DNA from: Pedobacter roseus
GTDB lineage: Bacteria; Bacteroidota; Bacteroidia; Sphingobacteriales; Sphingobacteriaceae
Length of the DNA stretch: 64,000 nucleotides
Assembly: GCF_014395225.1 (NCBI RefSeq)
Contig: NZ_CP060723.1
Span: 5,208,001 to 5,272,000, forward strand
Direction of reading: 5' to 3'
Position numbers and translations under genes: made by a program. Shown one piece after another: positions 17,132 through 24,729 of the stretch (within the stretch, counting starts at the first letter, position 1; every line of letters begins with the position of its first letter). Below the pieces are notes generated by a model, which did no database searches, was not told the origin of the DNA, and saw only the letters and a list, made by a program, of their open reading frames with translations.

Positions 17132-17156
17132 ATCAAAAATCATTAAGTTACCTTTG
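17125..17156 (+). promoter_or_regulatory. putative promoter of the YjjG-type nucleotidase
   Basis: TTTA at 17125-17128, a 20-base spacer and a perfect TACCTTTG at 17149-17156; the ATG is 16 bases downstream. It overlaps the end of the phosphatase-like gene, so this gene need not depend on readthrough. Confidence 0.5.
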
Positions 17157-17171
17157 TGAAAAACATCACAA

Positions 17172-17861
17172 ATGAAAAAACACATTTTCTTCGACCTTGA
17201 CCATACCATCTGGGATTTTGACCGTAATGCCGAAGAAACATTAAACGAGCTTTATCATACTTATAAACTGGATGAACTTGGCCTTAAATCCTGCGCCGAT
17301 TTTATCAGCACCTATACCGAGAATAACCATCAGTTATGGGCCGATTACCATCTGGGCAAAATCACCAAAGACTTTTTAAGATCGGAGCGTTTTAGCAAAA
17401 CTTTTATTCAGTTGGGTATCCATCCTGATGCTGTTCCACATCAGTTTGAGGATGATTATGTAAGTATTTCGCCTACTAAAACCAATCTGTTCGATGGGGC
17501 AGAAAACGTATTAGCATATTTACAGCAAAAATACACCCTGCATATCATTTCAAATGGTTTTAAGGAGACTACCTTAACCAAAATGAACCTTTCTAACCTG
17601 AATCCATATTTCGAAAATGTGATTATTTCAGAAGATGTAGGCGTAAATAAACCAAATCCTGTCATTTTTGAATATGCACTGGATAAAGCTAAAGCGATAA
17701 AGGCAGAAAGTATTATGATTGGTGACAGTTTGGAAGCCGATATTTATGGTGCATTAAATTTTGGTATGGAGGCCATCTTTTTTAATCCTTCGCGAAAAGA
17801 AAAACCTGCAGATGTAAAACAAGAAATTGTTCATTTGGAAGAATTATTGAAACTTTTTTAA
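17172..17861 (+). CDS. yjjG: YjjG family noncanonical pyrimidine nucleotidase (HAD)
   Basis: 229-aa HAD-superfamily phosphatase. Motif I is FFDLDHTIWDFD with the nucleophile Asp8 and acid/base Asp10; motif II is HIISNG (about 121-126); motif III is the Lys of VNKPNPVIFEYAL (about 157); motif IV is MIGDSLEADI (about 180). WDFDRNAEETL after motif I is typical of YjjG, which dephosphorylates non-canonical nucleoside monophosphates and protects against mutagenic analogues. Same direction as upp and the phosphatase-like gene, but with its own promoter-like box. Confidence 0.9.
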   Translation: MKKHIFFDLDHTIWDFDRNAEETLNELYHTYKLDELGLKSCADFISTYTENNHQLWADYHLGKITKDFLRSERFSKTFIQLGIHPDAVPHQFEDDYVSISPTKTNLFDGAENVLAYLQQKYTLHIISNGFKETTLTKMNLSNLNPYFENVIISEDVGVNKPNPVIFEYALDKAKAIKAESIMIGDSLEADIYGALNFGMEAIFFNPSRKEKPADVKQEIVHLEELLKLF

Positions 17862-17938
17862 TCCTACTCCTTTTTTGTTTGGTTTTGGCATTTGTTTGGC
17901 ATTAATCCAAAACACACACAAATGAAACCTTAATTAAA

Positions 17939-18637
17939 ATGAAAACAACCATCTTTTTAGGACTGGCAATGTTATTTGCTACCCTAAGTTTCGCTCAAAA
18001 CAACCGCAGATCTGCCGAAGTTTTCTTAGAAATCGTTAATCCAGGCAAGTACAACGTGTATTTAGACGAAGAACTTGTTTCGTCTGCCAACGGTAGGTTC
18101 CGTTTTTACGATGTCTACAATTCTACACCAGTACTATCTATTATTCAGGGCAATACGGAAATCTTAAAACAACGGTTAAGGGTGATCCCGGAACAAAGGC
18201 TTGTTTTAAGCCTTGAAGGTAAAGAATTAATCACGTTGAAACAGATGAATATTTTTCGGAACAGGCAATACGCACTCGACGATTTTGATGGGTATACCGG
18301 AGATTATAATACGGGTATTGTTCCGCCAGTGCTGCCAGATCCGAATTACCGTTTATTATCAACAGAGGCTTTTCAGGAATTTTATACGAGTTATAAAAAA
18401 TCCGATTTTGATAGCGAAAGGGTAAGATTGATCAATGCAGTGAGCAAAAATGCTTCATTTTCCAGCAGTCAGAGCAAACTTATCCTTAAAACATTCACAT
18501 TTGATGGAGAACGGTTAAAGATTGCCAAAAGCCTCTATCAAACCGTTGTAGATCCGCAAAATTATTTTACAATTGCTGAGACATTCGAATTTCCTTATTA
18601 TAAAGATGAATTTTTAAAGTATTTGGAGAAACCGTAA
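17939..18637 (+). CDS. exported DUF4476 domain protein
   Basis: 232-aa precursor with a signal peptide (MKTTIFLGLAMLFATLSFAQ). The C-terminal 90 residues (from LLSTEAFQEFYTSYKKSDFD to the end) fit DUF4476, a helical domain in which conserved features include F-D-S-(E/D)-R and SQxxxILKxFTFDxxRLxIAK. The N-terminal half is a beta-rich stretch (VFLEIVNPGKYNVYLDEELV) of no known activity. Common in Bacteroidota, function unknown. The upstream 77 bases are T/G-rich with repeated TTTGG. Confidence 0.8.
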   Translation: MKTTIFLGLAMLFATLSFAQNNRRSAEVFLEIVNPGKYNVYLDEELVSSANGRFRFYDVYNSTPVLSIIQGNTEILKQRLRVIPEQRLVLSLEGKELITLKQMNIFRNRQYALDDFDGYTGDYNTGIVPPVLPDPNYRLLSTEAFQEFYTSYKKSDFDSERVRLINAVSKNASFSSSQSKLILKTFTFDGERLKIAKSLYQTVVDPQNYFTIAETFEFPYYKDEFLKYLEKP

Positions 18638-18656
18638 TTCGGCTTATCTTTATTAA

Positions 18657-19175
18657 ATGACGGCTGCAAAAGTTAAGGCATCGATACATCAGGTGGTCGA
18701 TGCCTACAAATTGAAATTATCGCGTTACCCTGAAGATATTTTCCAAACTACCCCTCCAATTTCAGGCTGGAGTTATAGCGAAGTATATTCACATATTTTT
18801 GATTCGAGCTTACTTTCAATAATTGCCTTTGAACACGCAGCAAATGGTAAAGGCGAAAACAAACCGACACATTTTATTGTAAAACTGATTTTATTGCTGG
18901 GTTCACTACCTCCGGCAAAAAAATATAAGGTGCCGAAACGACTGGCAGAGCGTGTAAAAAAAATCAGTAAAACAGAAGCCCTCGATTTTATTTTAGAATT
19001 TGAAAAAGCTTTGGATGATAACTATCCTTTACTTGCACATGCAAAAGCCAATAGCAAAACAAAACACCCCAGGTTAGGCTATTTAAATGCTAAACAATGG
19101 CTTAGGTTTATCGAAATACATTTAAAACACCACTTAAAACAGTTAGAAAGAATAGAAAAGAGCTTTCAGGCCTAA
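18657..19175 (+). CDS. DinB-like family protein
   Basis: 172-aa soluble protein predicted to form the four-helix DinB/YfiT-like bundle. GWSYSEVYSHIFDSS (about 40-54) contains the first metal-ligand-type His, and WLRFIEIHLKHHLKQLERI at the C terminus carries the HLKHH cluster expected for the others. The family includes thiol-dependent transferases using bacillithiol or similar, but many members are unassigned. Twenty bases separate it from the DUF4476 gene on the same strand, so they may be co-transcribed. Confidence 0.75.
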   Translation: MTAAKVKASIHQVVDAYKLKLSRYPEDIFQTTPPISGWSYSEVYSHIFDSSLLSIIAFEHAANGKGENKPTHFIVKLILLLGSLPPAKKYKVPKRLAERVKKISKTEALDFILEFEKALDDNYPLLAHAKANSKTKHPRLGYLNAKQWLRFIEIHLKHHLKQLERIEKSFQA

Positions 19176-19216
19176 ATTAATTTCGCCATATTTGGTTAAT
19201 CCTAAACCTTTTGCTC

Positions 19217-19825
19217 ATGAAATACGCTTTTTACATCCTAACACTTATTACACTTTGTGCTTGCAACAGCGAAAAGAAAGAATCCGCTCAGGCTGTTATT
19301 CCAACTCCTACCGGACTCCAGGGACTGCAAAAAAACAATGTTGCTCAGCCAGTAGCGCAGAATACTAAAAGTAATCTGATTTTTAATCCGCCGCATGGCG
19401 AAGCCGGACATACCTGTGCACTGGCCGTTGGTGCTCCATTAAATTCTACGGCAAGCGTGCAGCCTCAACAAAATACAAATCCACGGCCAGCAGCTGCTGC
19501 TGCTGCGACTGCTGTTGTTAATACTTCAGGTAAAAAGCTAAATCCTAAGCATGGCGAGCCTGGTCATAGATGTGATATTGCTGTTGGTGCCCCTTTAGAT
19601 AGTAAACCAACACAGGTGGTTACTACAACGCAGCCTGCGGTTACCCAGATACCAGCTGTGAGAGTAGGCAAAGGTTTAAATCCGCCACATGGTCAGCCGA
19701 ACCACAGGTGTGATCTTGCCATTGGTGCACCATTAAACAGCAAACCTGTTCAAACAATAACTCCGGCTCCTGAGATCAAAACTACAGAGACTAAAGTTTT
19801 GGAATTGAAGAGTGAGGGAAAATAA
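19217..19825 (+). CDS. lipoprotein with three NPxHGxPxHxC repeats
   Basis: About 202-aa predicted lipoprotein: signal MKYAFYILTLITLCAC with the lipobox Cys at residue 16. The ATG at 19217 is preferred over a TTG two codons earlier. The mature part is a Pro/Ala/Thr/Gln-rich linker holding three repeats: NPPHGEAGHTCALAVGAPLN, NPKHGEPGHRCDIAVGAPLD and NPPHGQPNHRCDLAIGAPLN, about 45-55 residues apart. Each conserves H-x4-H-x-C and GAPL. The His/Cys spacing could bind a metal or haem, but no function is known to me. The alanine run near residue 96 is coded by GCT/GCA/GCC repeats. Confidence 0.75.
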   Translation: MKYAFYILTLITLCACNSEKKESAQAVIPTPTGLQGLQKNNVAQPVAQNTKSNLIFNPPHGEAGHTCALAVGAPLNSTASVQPQQNTNPRPAAAAAATAVVNTSGKKLNPKHGEPGHRCDIAVGAPLDSKPTQVVTTTQPAVTQIPAVRVGKGLNPPHGQPNHRCDLAIGAPLNSKPVQTITPAPEIKTTETKVLELKSEGK

Positions 19826-19855
19826 GATACTTGTATTGATAAGTACCTTATTTAA
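19822..19855. terminator. terminator between convergent lipoprotein genes
   Basis: Eleven-pair stem with one mismatch (ATAAGATACTT / AAGTACCTTAT) and an eight-base loop; the left arm overlaps the stop codon at 19825. A weak T run follows on the plus strand. Confidence 0.6.
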
Positions 19856-19868
19856 TTCACAAATTTTT

Positions 19869-20771
19869 CTAATAAGTTATATTAGGAAAATCTGTCTTTG
19901 CTTTAACAAACTGATTTTCCATTTCTGTTGTCCAGCCAAAAGCAGTAGTTGCCTGCTGTTTTAAATTTTTTCCCGCTGCACCACTCCAGAAATGTACAAA
20001 TTCGCCCCAGTTCATATCCCTTGTATAATCTGTGCCATTTGATGGGAAATTTTGTGCAAGCAGTGTAAAGAATTTGTTCAAGGTTGCTGTACCTCCACTA
20101 TTGGCGTAAATAGGATAAAACCAATTTTTGAACCACTGTGTATTTGCTTTTGGAAAATTATCTACAGTAGCCATACACTTAGCATACCACCGATCTGCAT
20201 CGCTTGTCATACCAAGTTTTTTGTACACATCGTACTGATAAATCTCCATCCACTTACTATCCCCCCATATTTTAAAAGCAGGCGAATTATGTTTTCCTTT
20301 AGAAGCAAATTCAACAATGTGGCCAACTTCATGTGTCACTATATCTTTCTCATTAGCGGTAAAATCAACCCATGCATTTTTGTCCAATAAACCAACATCA
20401 ATAACATTTCTATTGTCATGGCTGCTGTCAAAATAATTAGAGGGATGGCCTCCGGCATATTTTCCTGTGTGGAAGACTGCGAATAGTCTGCCATCTTCTC
20501 CGAAATTACCGTAAACATTTTTTGTATACCGCCAAACGCTTGTTAAATAATCATTAGGCCAACTGATTGACTTATTTACATCTTTATCATAATAAACTGC
20601 TAAGTCGTCATTATAGAATGCGCGATTTAATAACTGAGTATGCTCAAACCAGTGTTCCTGCCACGTTGTAGGCGGTTCACTCATTGCAGGCGAATCGTTA
20701 TTGTCCTTCTTACAAGAACTGAAGATTAAAAATATAGATAGAAAGCAATAAATAATTTGGTTCTTATTCAT
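19869..20771 (-). CDS. HEXXH metalloprotease-like lipoprotein
   Basis: 300-aa predicted lipoprotein: from the ATG at 20771 the signal is MNKNQIIYCFLSIFLIFSSC with the lipobox Cys at residue 20; an upstream in-frame ATG would bury it. The central segment has THEVGHIVEFAS (about residues 163-174), a zincin HEXXH helix. The rest is aromatic- and Asn-rich, with WGEFVHFWSGAAG near the C terminus. A third zinc ligand is not obvious by eye; Glu or Asp residues in KWMEIYQYDVY are candidates. I do not recognise a named peptidase family. Convergent with the HGxP-repeat lipoprotein, divergent from the flippase. Confidence 0.7.
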   Translation of the reverse strand: MNKNQIIYCFLSIFLIFSSCKKDNNDSPAMSEPPTTWQEHWFEHTQLLNRAFYNDDLAVYYDKDVNKSISWPNDYLTSVWRYTKNVYGNFGEDGRLFAVFHTGKYAGGHPSNYFDSSHDNRNVIDVGLLDKNAWVDFTANEKDIVTHEVGHIVEFASKGKHNSPAFKIWGDSKWMEIYQYDVYKKLGMTSDADRWYAKCMATVDNFPKANTQWFKNWFYPIYANSGGTATLNKFFTLLAQNFPSNGTDYTRDMNWGEFVHFWSGAAGKNLKQQATTAFGWTTEMENQFVKAKTDFPNITY

Positions 20772-20874
20772 ATCCTTAGGTTTATACTTAATAATTAACA
20801 CATTAAGTTTATAAATGTTTATGCCACTTTTGAATATGGCGCTAGTGACAAACATTTTTTACATCTTTGCGTTA

Positions 20875-22200
20875 ATGAAATTACCCGCCATAAAAGGTTT
20901 TGACGAAGAAGCATTTAATAAGTATTTGAAGAATACAGGGCTATTAATGCTTGGAAGAGTTGGCAGTTTGGCTATTAAAATGGCTGTTAGCATTATGGTA
21001 GCCAACTACCTGCTTGCCTTTAACAATGGTATTTTAACAAGTGCAATTGCTTATACTTATCTTTTTGCATCCATTGCTGGTCTTGGACTTGATCAGTTCA
21101 TTGTAAAAGAACTTCATCAGTTTCCAGGAAATAGAGATACCATATTAGGGACTGCATTTTTATTAAAGGTTATTGCTGGTCTGATCTGCATACCTGCTAT
21201 TTTTTTAGCCTGGACCATCCGCCCGCTTTCTGATATTCCATATCATATTATTTTAATATTATCTTTTACGGGCTTATTTCAATCTTTAACCGTAATCGAT
21301 TCTTATTTCCAGTCCGAAGTACAGTCGAAATACATTATGCAGGTACAGATTGTTGGAAATTTCATATCAGCGCTTACCAAAGTTGCGCTGATTGTATTTT
21401 CTGCGAAGTTGATCTATTTCGTGTATTCATTTCTTTTTGATACCGCCCTGCTATCAATAGGTTATTTTTACGTTTACCAACGGAAGGGCAGAAACATTTT
21501 TAAATGGAATTTTAATAAAGAATTAGCCCTCAAATTGCTCCATTTTTCGTGGCCATTAATTATTTCGGGGATCATGGTTTCGGTTTACATGAAGATAGAT
21601 CTGCTAATGTTGAAAGAAATTATGGGGCAAAAGGGAACTGTGGAGGCCGGAGCTTATGCAACCGCGGTTAGCTTAAGCGAAGCCTTAAACTTTGTGCCTG
21701 TGGCTATTGTAACCTCGCTTTTTCCTGCAATTTTAAATGCCAGAAGAGATAATCCGGAGCGATACCAAAAAAGGCTTCAAAATTTATACGATTTAATGGC
21801 CTGGCTAAGTCTTGCATTTGCCTTATTTGTAACCTTTGCTGCGCCTTATATCTATAGGTTATTCAACCCTGAATTCGCGTTTGCCGCGCCAGCGTTAGCC
21901 TTACATGTATGGGGAAGTATTTTTGTTTTCTTAGGTGTAGCGAGTGGTCAGTATCTGATTGCGGAAGGATTTAGCCGCCTTACCTTTATCCGTACGGGTT
22001 TTGGAGCAGCCGTTAATATTGTATTAAACTTAATCCTGATCCCAAAAATGGGTATGATCGGTACGGCTATAGCTACGGTAATTGCTTATTTCTGTTCTAC
22101 TTTTTTTATTCTGTTATTCAAAAAAACGCGGCAACAAGGTTTGATGATGTTAAAATCACTGTTCCTTATTACCGCGTTCCAAAAAATATTTAACAAATAA
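20875..22200 (+). CDS. polysaccharide flippase (oligosaccharide flippase family)
   Basis: 441-aa inner-membrane protein with about twelve to fourteen predicted membrane segments, of the MOP/Wzx type that flips lipid-linked glycans. The start at 20875 (MKLPAIKGFDEEAFNKYLKNTG) leads straight into the first segment with the family pattern LLMLGRVGSLAIKMAVSI; upstream in-frame ATGs overlap the divergent gene's leader. Later landmarks are WPLIISGIMVSVYMKIDLLML and PKMGMIGTAIATVIAYF. It probably works with the FkbM methyltransferase and glycosyltransferase genes of this region on a surface glycan. The next gene, convergent, ends at the very next base. Confidence 0.88.
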   Translation: MKLPAIKGFDEEAFNKYLKNTGLLMLGRVGSLAIKMAVSIMVANYLLAFNNGILTSAIAYTYLFASIAGLGLDQFIVKELHQFPGNRDTILGTAFLLKVIAGLICIPAIFLAWTIRPLSDIPYHIILILSFTGLFQSLTVIDSYFQSEVQSKYIMQVQIVGNFISALTKVALIVFSAKLIYFVYSFLFDTALLSIGYFYVYQRKGRNIFKWNFNKELALKLLHFSWPLIISGIMVSVYMKIDLLMLKEIMGQKGTVEAGAYATAVSLSEALNFVPVAIVTSLFPAILNARRDNPERYQKRLQNLYDLMAWLSLAFALFVTFAAPYIYRLFNPEFAFAAPALALHVWGSIFVFLGVASGQYLIAEGFSRLTFIRTGFGAAVNIVLNLILIPKMGMIGTAIATVIAYFCSTFFILLFKKTRQQGLMMLKSLFLITAFQKIFNK

Positions 22201-22884
22201 TTATAGGCGATAAACGCAGGTGCGTAAAGTTTTTGCAAAAAAGGTGTAACCCTTATCCTTTAGAAATTTGTATATCGGCGAATTATTCAACTCATCAACA
22301 TTAACATTCTCTTCTACCAAAATAACACTTGGTTTATACTTATCCCAGTTATTGGAAAGTAAAACCTGGTAATCCAAACCTTCCACATCAATACTCAAAA
22401 AATCGATAGTGGTATTGGCTGGCAGATGTTGATCCAAAACATCACCTAAAGGCAGTACATCAATATCAAGTTCTTTTATAATTTTATATTTAGCGGATTC
22501 GGCGTCGATCCTTTTAGAAACCTCTTCAGAAAAACTATTCAATGCAGGCTCGTTAAAACAGTAGAACTTAAGTTTGGTTTTTTCCGGACCTATACCAATA
22601 TTTAAATTAATGTCTCTTTTTCTAAAGGTATTAAAAGCGCCAATAGCCGACGGCGTAGGTTCAATGTTAATCCCCTTCCATCCACGTTTATAAAAGTAAT
22701 TGGTATTGGAATATCTTACGGGATGATGTGCGCCAACATCAACAAAGAAGCCCTTATAGCCTTTTTTCTGCTCATAAATCGCCTTAAGTATCATGTCCTC
22801 ACCATCTTGCGAGTATGATTTACTGTAGGCGAAATAATTAACAGGTAAATATTTTAATAGGACCTTCTTTATCGCTTTAATCAT
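22201..22884 (-). CDS. FkbM family methyltransferase
   Basis: 227-aa SAM-dependent methyltransferase of the FkbM group. YSQDGEDMILKAIY (about 24-37) and GFFVDVGAHHPVRYSNT (about 45-61) give the entry motif and SAM-binding loop; LSIDVEGLDYQVLLSN (about 160-175) is the second conserved block. Members methylate sugar hydroxyls in glycans or antibiotics. It converges on the flippase gene with no spacer between the two stop codons, so no terminator separates them. Likely part of surface glycan modification. Confidence 0.88.
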   Translation of the reverse strand: MIKAIKKVLLKYLPVNYFAYSKSYSQDGEDMILKAIYEQKKGYKGFFVDVGAHHPVRYSNTNYFYKRGWKGINIEPTPSAIGAFNTFRKRDINLNIGIGPEKTKLKFYCFNEPALNSFSEEVSKRIDAESAKYKIIKELDIDVLPLGDVLDQHLPANTTIDFLSIDVEGLDYQVLLSNNWDKYKPSVILVEENVNVDELNNSPIYKFLKDKGYTFFAKTLRTCVYRL

Positions 22885-22945
22885 AAAAATTTAATTACTT
22901 AGTTTTGAATCTATCGATTTCAAAACTAAGTAAAAAGTGTGAATA

Positions 22946-24088
22946 TTAATTCATCGGTTTAAGTGGTATAAAGTTGTTTAAATTACTTGCATCATATCCG
23001 ACTGACATTTTCTCATCGGTATACCATGCATAGAAGGCCGAAGAACTGGTGGCAATGCCTATGTCAGTTATATCGCTAAAGTTTTTACCCGGAGGTATTG
23101 TGTATGGTTTGAAGGATGCATAAGCACTTAAATCTGTTGAATTGCCTTCGGTAAATGTTCCATCCGTATAAAAAGCATAAATGTGGTCATTTCCTTTAAA
23201 GATCGATATCCCTACCAGATCTGCCGGGGTTTTTCCGGCGGGTAAAGTATAGTTTTTAGGGGCAATAAAATCTCCTAAATTTGTGGTGTGCCCAACAGAC
23301 ATTATACCATCGTTATACCATACATATACATAACCACTGCTTGAGATGGCGATGTCAATAATCTGGCTATAATCGCGACCATTTGGGAGAACATAGTTGG
23401 CAGTTGGGCCGTTTATTGATGTTGAATTACCTTTTGTAACTTTACCATTTTTGCCCCAAAAATATACGCCATCATCTGCTCCTATATCTATCCCAGCCAT
23501 TGTTGCCAATGTTCCCGATGATCCAATTGGTCCGATAGGAGTGGTTGGATCAGTAGGGTTTGTTGGATTTGTAGGGTTTGTTGGATTTCCAGGCCCGCTG
23601 CCACTGTTTATTATAAAATTGTACATCACATTATAATAGGCATATCCGGTCATATCTGCTGTTTTATAAAAAAGAATGATCTTTCTGTTCGGATTGGTTA
23701 ATACAGTTTTATCTATTGTTGCACTGAAAGTTTTATCTAAAAAAGCATTATTTGGGCTTGCTGGAAAATCGGAACTTTTTACCTCAACAGGAGTGCTAAA
23801 GTAATCTACTCCGGTTACCGATCCATAATCGTCGATTTTATAAGAGCCTAAAACTACACTCATTTTAAAAGGTTTCCAGTTTGGATATGTTGATGAAATG
23901 CGGTGAAACCATACTTTGAATTGAACGGGGGTAGTATTAGAGGTATTGCTCAATAATACCTTTCCACTGCTAAGGTAAGCAGGCAAAATTTCAAAATTTG
24001 TGATATCCCCATAATGCTGTTGTGCATTAACCTTGCCTGCGCCAATAACAAGCATAAAAATAATTGACAGTAACGTTAAGTTTTTCAT
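22946..24088 (-). CDS. secreted protein with NPT linker and four propeller-like repeats
   Basis: 380-aa precursor, signal MKNLTLLSIIFMLVIGAGKVNAQ. Residues about 25-165 form a beta-rich domain; then a linker of Asn-Pro-Thr triplets (four NPT plus DPT and GPIGPIG) and about 190 residues in four imperfect repeats of roughly 48 residues, each with a pattern like IxDIAISSSGxVYxWYxDGxxSVGxSTxL. The repeats resemble blades of an RCC1-like or tectonin-type propeller, but only four are present. Function unknown; possibly adhesion or cell-surface binding. Its start lies three bases after the stop of a small lipoprotein on the same strand, so the two are an operon. Confidence 0.65.
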   Translation of the reverse strand: MKNLTLLSIIFMLVIGAGKVNAQQHYGDITNFEILPAYLSSGKVLLSNTSNTTPVQFKVWFHRISSTYPNWKPFKMSVVLGSYKIDDYGSVTGVDYFSTPVEVKSSDFPASPNNAFLDKTFSATIDKTVLTNPNRKIILFYKTADMTGYAYYNVMYNFIINSGSGPGNPTNPTNPTNPTDPTTPIGPIGSSGTLATMAGIDIGADDGVYFWGKNGKVTKGNSTSINGPTANYVLPNGRDYSQIIDIAISSSGYVYVWYNDGIMSVGHTTNLGDFIAPKNYTLPAGKTPADLVGISIFKGNDHIYAFYTDGTFTEGNSTDLSAYASFKPYTIPPGKNFSDITDIGIATSSSAFYAWYTDEKMSVGYDASNLNNFIPLKPMN

Positions 24089-24091
24089 AGT

Positions 24092-24376
24092 TTATTTCTT
24101 TTTAGCAACTAAATAAAATTCGGTTAAGTTTTCTCTATCTATCTGTTCAGTACCATTTAGTAAGAATATTTCTTTTTTCTCATCGTACCTGATGTCATCA
24201 ACATTAACGTTAATGAGTTCAGCCATGTAGTTTTTCAAATCGGTGATGTTAACTACTTTAACAGATTTTACTTCTTTTGGGGGTGGGAAATCTTCTTTGC
24301 TACAAGAGAGGAGTGTTGTGGATATTGCAAATGCTACAAATGCAATTTCAATCCATTTTTTAGATATTTTTTTCAT
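24092..24376 (-). CDS. small lipoprotein
   Basis: 94-aa predicted lipoprotein with lipobox TLLSC (Cys at residue 25) followed by SKEDFPPPKEVKSV. The remainder has mixed charge and no recognised motif; the NVNVDDIRYDEKKEIFLLNG segment looks like two beta strands. It is the first gene of a two-gene minus-strand operon with the repeat protein. A partner role for that secreted protein is inference. Confidence 0.6.
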   Translation of the reverse strand: MKKISKKWIEIAFVAFAISTTLLSCSKEDFPPPKEVKSVKVVNITDLKNYMAELINVNVDDIRYDEKKEIFLLNGTEQIDRENLTEFYLVAKKK

Positions 24377-24729
24377 AAAATTTTAGGATAGCAAGATATA
24401 AAATATATTCATTTTAAGAATGTTGATGTATAATTAAATTTCTTAAAATATTGTATAATTACTTTTTTAGTTGTATAACTAATTAGATTATAGGGTGTTT
24501 GTAATTAAAAACACAAGCGTAAAAAAAGCTGATGATTTTTTGGAATTACAATCCCATAAAGGTGTGCTCTTTAAGATTTACGTTCAGCTTACTGATAGGG
24601 CTTTAAATTCTTGAAAATCAACAAAAAAAATCATTAAGGGATAATTAACCTGCTATTTTAATTAGTTGTAGATTTGTGTTATTTTTATTTTTTTCCATAA
24701 TCTAAAAACATTGTTTTACCGCTCTTAGA
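24377..24729. other. 353-base AT-rich divergent intergenic region
   Basis: Separates the small lipoprotein (minus) from the large T9SS cargo (plus). A perfect -7-type box TAGATTTG lies at 24669-24676 on the plus strand but no TTTG is found 19-21 bases upstream of it. Otherwise I see no RNA gene, repeat or coding signal. Confidence 0.4.

Noticed and set aside
19490..19520. GCT/GCA/GCC run as a possible phase-variable microsatellite
   Set aside because: Units are imperfect and in frame, coding an Ala stretch; slippage would need longer identical units.
23397..23636. Plus-strand frame with a Gly/Val/Phe repeat
   Set aside because: It is the antisense reading of the NPT linker in the minus-strand secreted protein; the repeat comes from the linker codons.
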